DNA of 64,000 bases from Erysipelotrichaceae bacterium (GTDB lineage Bacteria > Bacillota_I > Bacilli_A > Erysipelotrichales > Erysipelotrichaceae), in contig JALEZD010000019.1 in NCBI GenBank assembly GCA_022772735.1, positions 19,060 through 83,059 of the forward strand. Reading direction: 5' to 3'. This document shows positions 19,695 through 28,567 of this stretch, piece after piece. The position numbers and the translations under genes were made by a program. The notes under the pieces are model-generated. The model saw only the letters and a program-made list of their open reading frames with translations, did not search any database and had not been told where the DNA came from. Numbering within the stretch: the first letter of the stretch is position 1; each line of letters begins with the position of its first letter.

Positions 19695-20281
19695 TGTATC
19701 CTGAAACTTTAACTAAGTTGATTGACTGTTTTATGATGTTGCCAGGAGTTGGCAGTAAAACAGCAGAAAGATATGCTTTATTAATGATTGAAAAAGATGA
19801 AGAAGAAATCACAAGATTTATTGAAGCACTTAAAGATATAAAAACTAAAATACATGAATGTAAAATTTGTGGTAATTTATGTGAAGATGAAGAATGTTTA
19901 GTTTGTAGGGATAAAACAAGAAATAAAAAACAGATTTTAGTTGTTCAATCAAGCAAAGATGTAATTGCATTAGAAAAAACTTTAGAATATCATGGGGTAT
20001 ATCATGTTTTAAAAGGTTTAATTTCACAAACTAAAGGTATTTTACCTGAAGACTTAAATATAAAAAGTTTATTAGATAGAGTAGATGACGCTGAAGAAGT
20101 TATTATTGCGACAAATCCTACATTGGAAGGAGAAACAACTGCATTATATCTTGATAAATTACTGTCATCTAAAAATATTCTTACTACAAGAATTGCACAT
20201 GGAATACCTATGGGTGGACATTTGGACTATGCAGATGAATTAACCTTAATTAAAGCTTTAGAAGGTAGAAAAAAGATGTAG
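19694..20281 (+). CDS. recR: Recombination protein RecR
   Basis: The 195-residue protein has the helix-hairpin-helix segment LPGVGSKTAERYAL (residues 16-29), a C4-type zinc finger CKICGNLCEDEECLVC (about 56-71), and a TOPRIM domain with LVVQSSKDVIALE and ITTRIAHGIPMGGHLDYAD-like residues near the C terminus. RecR works with RecF and RecO in loading RecA on gapped DNA. It follows ybaB with a one-base overlap. Confidence 0.96.
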   Translation: MYPETLTKLIDCFMMLPGVGSKTAERYALLMIEKDEEEITRFIEALKDIKTKIHECKICGNLCEDEECLVCRDKTRNKKQILVVQSSKDVIALEKTLEYHGVYHVLKGLISQTKGILPEDLNIKSLLDRVDDAEEVIIATNPTLEGETTALYLDKLLSSKNILTTRIAHGIPMGGHLDYADELTLIKALEGRKKM

Positions 20282-20286
20282 GTGAT

Positions 20287-21945
20287 ATGATGAATAATGA
20301 TTTACTAATTGCAAAAGCTAATAAAATGGAATTAATAGATGTAATTGCAAAAAAAATTAATATTCCTGAAAAGTATTTAGAAAAATATGGTAACTATAAA
20401 GCAAAAATAGACAATGATATTTTTGAAATAATAAAAGATAATAAAGATGGTAAATTGATTTTAGTAACTGCAATTAATCCGACAAAAGCAGGAGAAGGAA
20501 AGTCAACTATAACAATTGGTTTAGCAGATGGTTTAAATAAAATAAATAAAGATGTAATCGCATGTTTAAGAGAACCATCTTTAGGACCTGTTTTTGGTTT
20601 AAAAGGTGGTGCAACAGGAGGAGGATATTCTCAAGTTGTTCCTATGGAAGATATAAATTTACATTTTACAGGTGATATGCATGCAATAACTACTGCAAAT
20701 AATTTAGTTTCTGCAATTTTAGATAATCATATTTATCAAGGTAATAGTTTAAACATTAATCCAGAAAAAATTGTATGGAAAAGATGTTTAGATATGAACG
20801 ATAGAACATTAAGAGAAATTACTATTGCTCAAAATAAAAAAACAAATGGTATTGAAAGAAAAGACGGATTTGTAATAACTGTTGCAACAGAAATAATGGC
20901 AATACTTTGCTTATCAAAGGATATTTTTGAGTTTGAGGAAAAAGTTAAAAAGTGTATTGTTGCATATACCTTTGATGGTAAAGAAGTTACTATTGAAGAT
21001 TTAGGAGTCAGTGGGGCATTATCAATAATTATGAAAGATGCCCTAAAACCTAATTTAGTTCAAACATTAGAACATACACCTGTTTTTATGCATGGAGGAC
21101 CTTTTGCGAATATTGCACATGGATGTAATTCTATTATTGCAACAAAAACAGCATTAAAACTTGCGGATTATGTTGTTACAGAAGCAGGCTTTGGTGGTGA
21201 TCTTGGTGCAGAAAAGTTTTTGGATATTAAATGTAGAATTTCCAAGATAAAGCCAAATGCAGTTGTTATTGTTGCAACAATTAGAGCTTTAAAAATGCAT
21301 GGAGGACTAATTGAGGATATAGAAGATGTTGAAAGTTTAACAGGTGGATTTGAAAACTTAAAAAAGCATGTTGAAAATATTAAACAATTCAATTTACCTT
21401 ATGTTGTTGCATTGAACAAATTTTATAAAGATACTGATAAAGAAATTGAAACTTTTAAACAACTTTGCCATCAATCAGGTTTCTCATTTGAAATTTGTGA
21501 AGGATGGGAAAAAGGTGGTGCAGGTATGATTGAATTGGCACAAAATGTTATTGAAAAGTGTAATATTGATAATGATTTCAAATTTGTATATGAATTAGAG
21601 GATAGTATTAAAGATAAAATAAATAAGATTGCATTAAATATTTATGGTGCAACAAAAGTTAATTATAGTGAAGAAGCGTTAAACAAAATAAATGAATTTG
21701 AAAATAAATTTAATAAGCTGCCTATATGTATGGCAAAAACCCCATTGTCATTAAGTGATAATCCCAAATTAATTGGTAGACCAATTGATTTTGAAATTAA
21801 TGTAAAAAACATAAGTATATCTGCTGGGGCAGGATTTATAGTTGTTTATACAGGGAATATTATGACTATGCCTGGGTTACCTGAGAAACCAGCAGCATTA
21901 TCAATGGGGATTGATGAAAATAAAGAAACATATGGGTTATTTTAA
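20287..21945 (+). CDS. fhs: Formate-tetrahydrofolate ligase
   Basis: The enzyme makes 10-formyl-tetrahydrofolate from formate, THF and ATP, feeding purine synthesis and formyl-Met-tRNA. The 552-residue product has the P-loop TPTKAGEGKSTITIGL-like motif (INPTKAGEGKST, about residues 64-75), the conserved REPSLGPVFGLKGGATGGG and the C-terminal TGNIMTMPGLP. Length is normal for the family. It follows recR after five bases with AGGTGAT at 20280-20286 as ribosome-binding site, so it probably belongs to the dnaX operon. Confidence 0.96.
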   Translation: MMNNDLLIAKANKMELIDVIAKKINIPEKYLEKYGNYKAKIDNDIFEIIKDNKDGKLILVTAINPTKAGEGKSTITIGLADGLNKINKDVIACLREPSLGPVFGLKGGATGGGYSQVVPMEDINLHFTGDMHAITTANNLVSAILDNHIYQGNSLNINPEKIVWKRCLDMNDRTLREITIAQNKKTNGIERKDGFVITVATEIMAILCLSKDIFEFEEKVKKCIVAYTFDGKEVTIEDLGVSGALSIIMKDALKPNLVQTLEHTPVFMHGGPFANIAHGCNSIIATKTALKLADYVVTEAGFGGDLGAEKFLDIKCRISKIKPNAVVIVATIRALKMHGGLIEDIEDVESLTGGFENLKKHVENIKQFNLPYVVALNKFYKDTDKEIETFKQLCHQSGFSFEICEGWEKGGAGMIELAQNVIEKCNIDNDFKFVYELEDSIKDKINKIALNIYGATKVNYSEEALNKINEFENKFNKLPICMAKTPLSLSDNPKLIGRPIDFEINVKNISISAGAGFIVVYTGNIMTMPGLPEKPAALSMGIDENKETYGLF

Positions 21946-21955
21946 AAAGTAAATT

Positions 21956-21996
21956 AAAATGACAACTTTCTATTGTTTAGAAAATTGTCATTTTTT
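21956..21996. terminator. Bidirectional terminator between fhs and the reductase gene
   Basis: AAAATGACAA (21956-21965) pairs with TTGTCATTTT (21985-21994); inner bases TTTCTA and TAGAAA extend the stem. T and A runs on both sides allow function for both convergent genes. Confidence 0.85.
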
Positions 21997-21997
21997 A

Positions 21998-23950
21998 TTA
22001 TTCCATAATTGATTTTCCAGCAATTCTACCAAAAACAATTATATCAGGAAGTGCATTTCCACCAACTCTATTACCAGCATGTATTCCTCCAGTAACTTCA
22101 CCTGCGGCATATAAACCTTTAATTATATTACCGTCTTTATCTAATACTTGAGCTTTTTCATTAATATTTACTCCACCCATAGTATGATGTATTGATGGTG
22201 TTCTAGGGGTTGCCCAGAATGGTCCAACATCAATTTTACTTCCGATTTTAACTTTGTTAAATTCAGTATCAACTTGTGTTTCAGTATAGCTATTGTATTT
22301 ATCAATGGTTTCTTTTAATGCTGCAGGATCTATTCCTATTTTTTCAGCCAATTCTTCAATTGTATCTGCAGTGTAAACATCATTATTTTTAATCATGTCA
22401 TCAATAGAATTTCCCCAGAAGTTTTGACCACCCATTTCAGGGTTACCAGCACTTTCTTGGTCACATATTATGTAAAACATTGAATCAGTTTGGTTTAATG
22501 CAGCTTTAGCTAAAACATCTCTAGATTCATATTCAGAAACAAATCTTTTACCTTCTTTATTAACAAAAACTTGATTTTCAGCACTTGTCCATAATCCTAA
22601 ACCTAATGAGCCATCTCTTGGGGAAGAACTTGGCATTAATTGTATATATCCCATTCCAACAAGATTTGCATTAACTTCAAGTGCCATATTTATTCCATCA
22701 CCAGTTAATAAAGTAGAATTTGTTGTTTTCATGTTTTTGTGTAGTATTCCCCAGTAGTTATCATATTCCATAGCCATTTCAGGGTTTGCACCAAAACCAC
22801 CAGTTGCTAGAATAACGCCTTTGCTTGCATTGATTGTTACCTTTGTTCCATCAGATTGTGTTGCAGTTACACCACTGACAATTCCATCTTTCATTATCAA
22901 ATGTTCACCACGAGTATCAAGCATTATTTCTGTATTTGTTTTATCAAGAGCATTTTTTAATGGATTAATAAAACCATGACCAACACTAGTACTTAAACCA
23001 TGGCATCTTGGCCACAAACCTCCTAATACAGTACCAACTTCATCAGAAATTTTTGTACTTTCATCATGAGAAACTAACCAATTTAAAGCATCTAATGATT
23101 GAGATGTTAATACATTAACTAAAGTATAGTTACCAAATATTTTTGTTTTATCTAAGCCTTCTCTTAATCCTCCTTTGTATGTTTGATATGTATGTAATTC
23201 AATTGAATCAAATAGTTTTGACTTATCTGTTTTTAAATATTCTTGTATTTGTTTTTTTAGTATATCAAATGATTCTTGATATTCCTTTTCTATTGTACTT
23301 GTATCAGTATTTAAAATGTTTTGTAATTCAACAATTTGACTATCATCCATTTTTAATGCTGATTGTCGTGATTCATCAACAGCGTTATAACCGCCCCCAG
23401 CACGTAAAGTATTACCACCAATTGCAGAACCTTTTTCTATAACAATTATATCTTTTGCACCGTTTTCACTAGCACTAACAGCTGCGGCTAATCCAGCACC
23501 TCCAGCACCAACAACTACAACTTCAACATTTTTGATAATATCTTCTTTTGGTCCTTTTTTCTCTGATGTTTTACTTAAAAAAGAAGAAACATCACCACCT
23601 GCTTTTTCGATACATTGTTTTACTGCTTCAATAATTGCATTACTTGTGTAAGTTGCACCAGATATTACATCTACATTTAACGATTGATTTTGAATGATCT
23701 GTGCAGGTATTTTTTCTAATGCAGGATCTGCAATACCAGGTGTTTCATTGTGTTTTGTAATTTCGATATTATCAATGCTTGATTCTGAAAATGTAACATT
23801 AACAACAACATCACCACCATTACCTTTAGCAACACCCTCAAATGTTCCTGATTCAAATTTTTTATTCAAATCAGTTTTTGTGTTACTTTGACAACCTAAA
23901 ATTGAAAAACATAATAGTATTGTCAAAATAAATTTAAATGTCTTTTTCAT
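21998..23950 (-). CDS. Exported FMN-binding/FAD flavoprotein reductase (fumarate/urocanate reductase-like), lipoprotein
   Basis: The 650-residue protein has a lipoprotein signal (LCFSILGC), an FMN-binding domain with the covalent flavinylation motif SGATYTS (about residues 98-104), and a fumarate-reductase-type FAD domain: VVVVGAGGAGLAAAVSA, IEKGSAIGGNTLRAGGG, HHTMGGV and GLYAAGEVTGGIHAGNRVGGNA. Such enzymes sit outside the membrane and reduce an acceptor such as fumarate, urocanate or a cinnamate; the acceptor here is unknown. An extra helical segment of about 70 residues (near 200-270) is absent from the second copy at 34,310. The start at 23,950 follows GGAGG; upstream extension overlaps the promoter. 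A MerR regulator lies directly upstream. Confidence 0.88.
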   Translation of the reverse strand: MKKTFKFILTILLCFSILGCQSNTKTDLNKKFESGTFEGVAKGNGGDVVVNVTFSESSIDNIEITKHNETPGIADPALEKIPAQIIQNQSLNVDVISGATYTSNAIIEAVKQCIEKAGGDVSSFLSKTSEKKGPKEDIIKNVEVVVVGAGGAGLAAAVSASENGAKDIIVIEKGSAIGGNTLRAGGGYNAVDESRQSALKMDDSQIVELQNILNTDTSTIEKEYQESFDILKKQIQEYLKTDKSKLFDSIELHTYQTYKGGLREGLDKTKIFGNYTLVNVLTSQSLDALNWLVSHDESTKISDEVGTVLGGLWPRCHGLSTSVGHGFINPLKNALDKTNTEIMLDTRGEHLIMKDGIVSGVTATQSDGTKVTINASKGVILATGGFGANPEMAMEYDNYWGILHKNMKTTNSTLLTGDGINMALEVNANLVGMGYIQLMPSSSPRDGSLGLGLWTSAENQVFVNKEGKRFVSEYESRDVLAKAALNQTDSMFYIICDQESAGNPEMGGQNFWGNSIDDMIKNNDVYTADTIEELAEKIGIDPAALKETIDKYNSYTETQVDTEFNKVKIGSKIDVGPFWATPRTPSIHHTMGGVNINEKAQVLDKDGNIIKGLYAAGEVTGGIHAGNRVGGNALPDIIVFGRIAGKSIME

Positions 23951-23982
23951 CTTTCCCTCCTTGTGATTATATTGACATTTAA

Positions 23983-24013
23983 ATGGTAAACCATGGTGTA
24001 ACCCAATAGTCAA
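23983..24013 (-). promoter_or_regulatory. MerR-type promoter with 19-bp spacer and dyad
   Basis: On the minus strand TTGACT (24008-24013) and TACCAT (23983-23988) are 19 bases apart, the overlong spacing typical of MerR-activated promoters. The spacer contains an imperfect dyad centred on ACCATGGT (23985-24003, top strand GGTAAACCATGGTGTAACC). The -35 overlaps the end of merR. Confidence 0.55.
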
Positions 24014-24822
24014 TCGTATATTTTAAAAGAAATACTATGAAAATTTATTCTTTCAGAAGAATTTAAACTCATGACCATATAACTTAAAATATGGTTACCA
24101 GTTTTATAACCTAATGATGTAACTTTATTCATATATGGGTCAATTAGTTTTTTATCAAATATTTCGTTATCTTTTTTCTCTACTATAAACTCAATATATT
24201 TTCCTTCTTCAAAATAAATGAAGTTATTTTTATCAAAGCCAAGTTTATCAATTAATTTTGCGGGTATCATAATGCCAAGCTCATGATTTATAGTAGTATT
24301 ATCAATGAAATTTTCTAAATTGATTTTTCTGTAATGACGAGTTATTGGCATATATTCAATAAGTTTTTTAACAATTTGATCATCATAAGTTGAAGATTTA
24401 TTTAATACCCCATCATATTTGTCAAATAGTACAGTATAAAGATAGTAACTCTCTCTATAAAAAATATTATAGTCAACTTTTTTGGTTATTATTTGCAGGC
24501 TATTTTTAAAAATTGTGGCTTCCACCATTGAATATTCTAAAAATAATTCTTTAATTTCTATATCAGAAATGATTTGATTGATTTCTGTTTCAAAATCATT
24601 AACTTGTGATAAATCAAGTAGCTTTTTACATTTGCTTAAAGGAAAGCCAAAAGATTTATAGTTAACAACAAGCATAAGCCGTCTTAAATCGATATCTCTG
24701 TAGTAATAGTAGTTATTCTTTTCATTTCTAATAGGGTGTAATAATCCAATGTTTGTATAATGACGTATTGTGTCAATACTTAAACCAGAAATATTTGATA
24801 ATCCTTTTATTGTCATTTTCAT
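24010..24822 (-). CDS. MerR family transcriptional regulator
   Basis: The 270-residue protein has an N-terminal MerR winged helix-turn-helix (IKGLSNISGLSIDTIRHYTNIGLLHP, residues 5-30 in part), a YYYYRDIDLRRL wing, and a long helix. The C-terminal half (about residues 120-270) resembles a GyrI-like or other ligand-binding effector domain but I cannot name it. Its only clear target is the reductase gene starting 60 bases downstream, which has a 19-bp-spacer promoter. The ATG at 24,822 follows AGGAGG at 24,830-24,835. It probably activates the reductase in response to its substrate. Confidence 0.82.
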   Translation of the reverse strand: MKMTIKGLSNISGLSIDTIRHYTNIGLLHPIRNEKNNYYYYRDIDLRRLMLVVNYKSFGFPLSKCKKLLDLSQVNDFETEINQIISDIEIKELFLEYSMVEATIFKNSLQIITKKVDYNIFYRESYYLYTVLFDKYDGVLNKSSTYDDQIVKKLIEYMPITRHYRKINLENFIDNTTINHELGIMIPAKLIDKLGFDKNNFIYFEEGKYIEFIVEKKDNEIFDKKLIDPYMNKVTSLGYKTGNHILSYMVMSLNSSERINFHSISFKIYD

Positions 24823-24835
24823 AAAAAAACCTCCT

Positions 24836-24870
24836 AAAAAAATTAAACGCTGAATTTACTCAGCGTTTAA
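24836..24870 (-). terminator. Terminator of the SPFH gene, abutting the merR ribosome-binding site
   Basis: TTAAACGCTGA (24843-24853) pairs with TCAGCGTTTAA (24860-24870) and is followed on the minus strand by a run of T. The T-run touches the AGGAGG of merR. The upstream arm contains the last codons of the SPFH gene. Confidence 0.75.
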
Positions 24871-25704
24871 ACTATCTAGAATAATAGATGAATTACTATC
24901 TGTTACAGTAGGTAATTTGCCATCCCATTTTTGAATTGTCATTTTTCTTAATAAAGCATCACTTAATGATTCAGTTTCAATTTTATTTGCTTGAGCTTCG
25001 ATTTCTTTTTGTTTTAATTCTAATTCAGCTAGCTTAACTTTATTTTCTTGTTCAATTAATAATTTTTCTTGTTCAGCTTTTGCTCTTTCAACAGATTGTT
25101 CAGCTACTTTCTTTTGCTCTACTGCACTTTCATATTCATCACTAAAATCATGGTTTGTAATAGAAATATTAGATAATAAAATACCATATTTTTCTAAATC
25201 GTCTTTTAAATCTTCATAAATTATAGAAGAAATTTCAGCTCTTTTACTTACAAATTCTTCTATTGTATATTTTGAGACCGTAGATTGAACAATTTCTCTT
25301 GTTCGTGGATTAATAAGTTGTGAAGGGTATTCACTTCTAAAAGAGCGATAAAGTTTTTCTGGATCAGTAATACTAACTTGTACACTTAATTCAACATTTA
25401 TTGTTTGCATATCTTTTGTAGAAACTTCTAGAGAAGTTCCTTTGTCTAAGTCATAACCTTTTTCAAAATAATAAGTGTTTTCTCTTATAGTAAGTAGAGT
25501 TGCTTTTTCAATAAATGGAATAATGAAGAAAGCACCTTCACCTTCAATTCTATTTAATTTTCCAAGACGTGAAACAACTGCAACTTGACCAGTTTCCACT
25601 GTTTTAAATGATTTTAATGCTGAAAAACCACATAGTAAAACTATAATAACTAAACCAATTTTTTTAAAGTTTATTGAAAAACTCTTGTTAATGTTATTGT
25701 TCAT
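24856..25704 (-). CDS. SPFH/prohibitin-family membrane protein
   Basis: The 282-residue protein has one N-terminal membrane segment (about residues 15-30, KIGLVIIVLLCGFSAL) and a band-7/SPFH domain starting KTVETGQVAVVSRLGKL, with the prohibitin-like segments YPSQLINPRTREIVQSTVSKYTIEEF and LLSNISITNHDFSDEYESAVEQKKVAEQ, the last leading into a coiled coil (about 200-250). Such proteins form cage-like oligomers in membrane microdomains and influence protease activity. It is transcribed toward merR, separated from it by a terminator. Confidence 0.88.
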   Translation of the reverse strand: MNNNINKSFSINFKKIGLVIIVLLCGFSALKSFKTVETGQVAVVSRLGKLNRIEGEGAFFIIPFIEKATLLTIRENTYYFEKGYDLDKGTSLEVSTKDMQTINVELSVQVSITDPEKLYRSFRSEYPSQLINPRTREIVQSTVSKYTIEEFVSKRAEISSIIYEDLKDDLEKYGILLSNISITNHDFSDEYESAVEQKKVAEQSVERAKAEQEKLLIEQENKVKLAELELKQKEIEAQANKIETESLSDALLRKMTIQKWDGKLPTVTDSNSSIILDSLNAE

Positions 25705-25811
25705 ATTTCCTCCAACAATTTGTTATTTAACATATATATTTATAACTCAATTTTATGTTAAGCACAATAGATGAAAATATGATAACATTATAATAAATAA
25801 GGGAAAAATAT

Positions 25812-26684
25812 ATGTCATCAATAGCTTATGTTGCGGATAACAAAATACTTGAATTTCATAGAATAAATGGAAATAGTTCCATAAATTTTTGGCGTTATTC
25901 TACCAAAGGGTTTACAAATTTTAAACAAGGAGATTTATTGTTTTTTCTAACAAGAGGTAGAAGTAAACAAAAAGAAAAAGCGATAGTTGGATATGGTAGA
26001 TGTAAAGAAATAAATAAACTACCAGTAAAACAAGTATGGCAAAGATATGAAAAGAAAAATGGTTTTTCAAATTATGAAGAATTTAATGAATATGTAATTA
26101 AAAATTCAGAAGGTAAAATTAAATATTTAAGTAACATTTATTTAGAAGAAGTCGTATTTTTTCAAAATGAAATATTATTAAGTGATTTTAATTTTGAATT
26201 ATCGAATCATCTTGTAAGTTATACATATCTAGATAAAAATCAAGATATAACTTCAAAAATATTAGAAAATGGAATAATTGATATTTGGAGTATTGCTGCA
26301 AATAAAACAGAAGAAGACATAATTGAAAACTCAAAGATTATTCATGAATTGAATTTAATTGTTGATAAATTTAATACTTTGAAAAAAGTTAATATAAAAA
26401 AAGCACATTCACTTTTAAGTAGATTAGAAAATTTTAGTCTATTAAAAGAAAACAGGATAGAATATTACAATATAAAAGATAAAGTTTTAACTATCGCATT
26501 ACCTTTTATTTGTAATAGTAAAAACTATGATGAAAAATTTAAAATGTTGATAGGGCATATTATAATTTTGAAATATTATTTAAATTTGTCTAATATAGTT
26601 GTAAAATTTAAGATTGTATCAGATATAGATATTAAATTTGAAAGTGAAAAAATTTTAAGGGAAATAAACGATGATAAATTATGA
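25812..26684 (+). CDS. Protein with N-terminal PUA/EVE-like domain, co-transcribed with mnmG
   Basis: The 290-residue protein is not recognised as a named family. Its N-terminal 110 residues look like a PUA/EVE/ASCH-type beta barrel: FWRYSTKGFTNFKQGDLLFF, then KAIVGYGRC, W-Q-RYEKKNGFSNYEEF. These domains commonly bind modified bases in RNA or DNA. The C-terminal part (about residues 165-290) is mostly helical with no motif seen. It overlaps the tRNA-modification gene mnmG by 14 bases, so the two are translated together. A role in RNA modification or recognition is inference from domain and context. Confidence 0.55.
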   Translation: MSSIAYVADNKILEFHRINGNSSINFWRYSTKGFTNFKQGDLLFFLTRGRSKQKEKAIVGYGRCKEINKLPVKQVWQRYEKKNGFSNYEEFNEYVIKNSEGKIKYLSNIYLEEVVFFQNEILLSDFNFELSNHLVSYTYLDKNQDITSKILENGIIDIWSIAANKTEEDIIENSKIIHELNLIVDKFNTLKKVNIKKAHSLLSRLENFSLLKENRIEYYNIKDKVLTIALPFICNSKNYDEKFKMLIGHIIILKYYLNLSNIVVKFKIVSDIDIKFESEKILREINDDKL

Positions 26685-28530
26685 TGTAATAGTAGTTGGT
26701 GGAGGACACGCAGGAATTGAAGCTTCTTTAATTTGTGCAAGAAATAATATTAAAACAGCTTTGATAAGTTTATCAATTGAAAATATTGGTAAAATGCCAT
26801 GTAATCCATCAGTTGGTGGACCAGCAAAGGGTATAGTTGTAAGAGAAATTGATGCGCTTGGTGGTCAAATGGGTATAACTGCTGATAAAACAGCACTGCA
26901 ATTTAAAATATTAAATACTAATAAAGGTCCAGGTGTTAGAGCACTTAGAGTTCAATCAGATAAAATTGAATATGCAAAATACATGCAAAAAACAGTTTTA
27001 AACCAAGAAAATTTAACAGTTATTGAAGGTATGGTAACTGGATTAAATATTGTTGATTCAAAAGTGGAAGGAATAAAATTTAGTGATGGTTCAATATTAA
27101 AAAGTAAAATTGTTATTTTAACAACTGGTACTTATATGGCGTCTGTTAATATGATTTCTTCAGATGTTGTAAGTGGTGGACCTGACAATGAGCCTACGAC
27201 AAACGAGTTATCTAAATCGTTGATTGATGCTGGGTTAAAATTATTTAGATTAAAAACAGGTACTCCACCTAGAGTTTTGACAAATACGATTGATTTTTCA
27301 AAAACAGAATATCAACCAGGAAGTGATGAATTTGTTTGTTTCAGTAACAAAACAAAAGAAATTTTACCGTTTGAAAAACAAGTTGCTTGTTATTTAACAT
27401 ATACTAATGATGAAACACATAAAATCATTATGGATAATTTAAATAAATCAAGTATGTATTCGGGAGTTGTTAAAGGGGTTGGTCCAAGATATTGTCCTTC
27501 TATTGAAGATAAACTTGTAAGATTTAACGATAAGCCAAGACATCAACTGTTTTTAGAGCCTGAATCACTTAGCTTAGATACAACTTATGTTCAAGGTTTT
27601 TCATCTTCTTTACCAAAAGATGTACAAGAAAGAATGCTTAAAACATTACCAGGTTTAGAAAATGCAGTAATAAGTAAGTATGCTTATGCAATTGAATATG
27701 ATGCGATTGATCCATTACAAATGAAACCTTCAATGGAAAATAAAATAATAGAAAATTTATTTACTGCTGGTCAAATAAATGGGACATCTGGTTATGAAGA
27801 GGCTGCAGGACAAGGCTTAATGGCTGGAATTAATGCGATAATGAAACTTAGAGGAGAAATGCCATTTATTTTATCTAGAGATGAAGCGTATATTGGGGTT
27901 ATGATTGATGATTTAGTTACAAAAGGAACTAATGAACCATATCGTTTACTTACTTCTCGTGCAGAATTTAGATTATTATTAAGACATGACAATGCTGATC
28001 AAAGATTGACTCAAAAAGCTTATGATTTAAAACTAATTAGTGAAGAAAGCTACAATTTGTTTAAAGAGAAGATTGAAAAAATAAATGATATTAAAGAGCG
28101 TTTAAGAAATATTAGATTTTCAGTAAATAGTGAAGTTAATGAGTTGTTAGAAAGTTTGGATTATGAAAGATTAAGCGATGGAATTAGTGGCTATGATTTA
28201 ATAAAAAGACCTCTTATTACCTGTGAAAATATTAAAAAGTATTTAGATTTTGAAATTGATGATGAAATAGGAAAACAAGTAGATATTGAAGTTAAATATG
28301 AAGGGTATATTGTTAAAGCAAAAAAAGAAGCACAAAAATTATTAGAAATGGATAAAGTTAAATTACCAAGTGATTTAAATTATGACAATATTGATAATTT
28401 ATCTTTAGAAGGAAGACAAAAACTAAATAAGATAAAGCCTTTAACTATAGGACAAGCTTCAAGGATTTCAGGAGTAAATCCAGCAGATATTGCGATACTT
28501 GCAATGTATTTAAAAGGTAGGGGTAAATAG
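26671..28530 (+). CDS. mnmG: tRNA uridine-5-carboxymethylaminomethyl modification enzyme MnmG (GidA)
   Basis: MnmG with MnmE installs cmnm5 at U34 of certain tRNAs, using FAD and methylene-THF. The 619-residue protein starts with the FAD-binding motif VIVVGGGHAGIEAS, followed by GKMPCNPSVGGPAKG, LKTGTPPRV, the conserved YCPSIEDK and GQINGTSGYEEAAGQG. Length is normal. It overlaps the preceding gene by 14 bases. In many Firmicutes mnmG lies next to mnmE and rsmG; here rsmG is about 32 kb away and mnmE is not in the window. Confidence 0.97.
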   Translation: MINYDVIVVGGGHAGIEASLICARNNIKTALISLSIENIGKMPCNPSVGGPAKGIVVREIDALGGQMGITADKTALQFKILNTNKGPGVRALRVQSDKIEYAKYMQKTVLNQENLTVIEGMVTGLNIVDSKVEGIKFSDGSILKSKIVILTTGTYMASVNMISSDVVSGGPDNEPTTNELSKSLIDAGLKLFRLKTGTPPRVLTNTIDFSKTEYQPGSDEFVCFSNKTKEILPFEKQVACYLTYTNDETHKIIMDNLNKSSMYSGVVKGVGPRYCPSIEDKLVRFNDKPRHQLFLEPESLSLDTTYVQGFSSSLPKDVQERMLKTLPGLENAVISKYAYAIEYDAIDPLQMKPSMENKIIENLFTAGQINGTSGYEEAAGQGLMAGINAIMKLRGEMPFILSRDEAYIGVMIDDLVTKGTNEPYRLLTSRAEFRLLLRHDNADQRLTQKAYDLKLISEESYNLFKEKIEKINDIKERLRNIRFSVNSEVNELLESLDYERLSDGISGYDLIKRPLITCENIKKYLDFEIDDEIGKQVDIEVKYEGYIVKAKKEAQKLLEMDKVKLPSDLNYDNIDNLSLEGRQKLNKIKPLTIGQASRISGVNPADIAILAMYLKGRGK

Positions 28531-28567
28531 TAATTACAATTTCTTTTTAAAAATGTATAATTAAACT

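Noticed and set aside
23951..24013. N-terminal extension of the reductase at 21,998-23,950
   Set aside because: It would cover the promoter and Shine-Dalgarno region and bury the lipoprotein signal peptide.
25561..25576. Possible third parS site (ACGTGAAACA half)
   Set aside because: Only the right half and centre match (about 11 of 16 bases) and it lies within the SPFH coding sequence; ParB needs a nearly intact palindrome.
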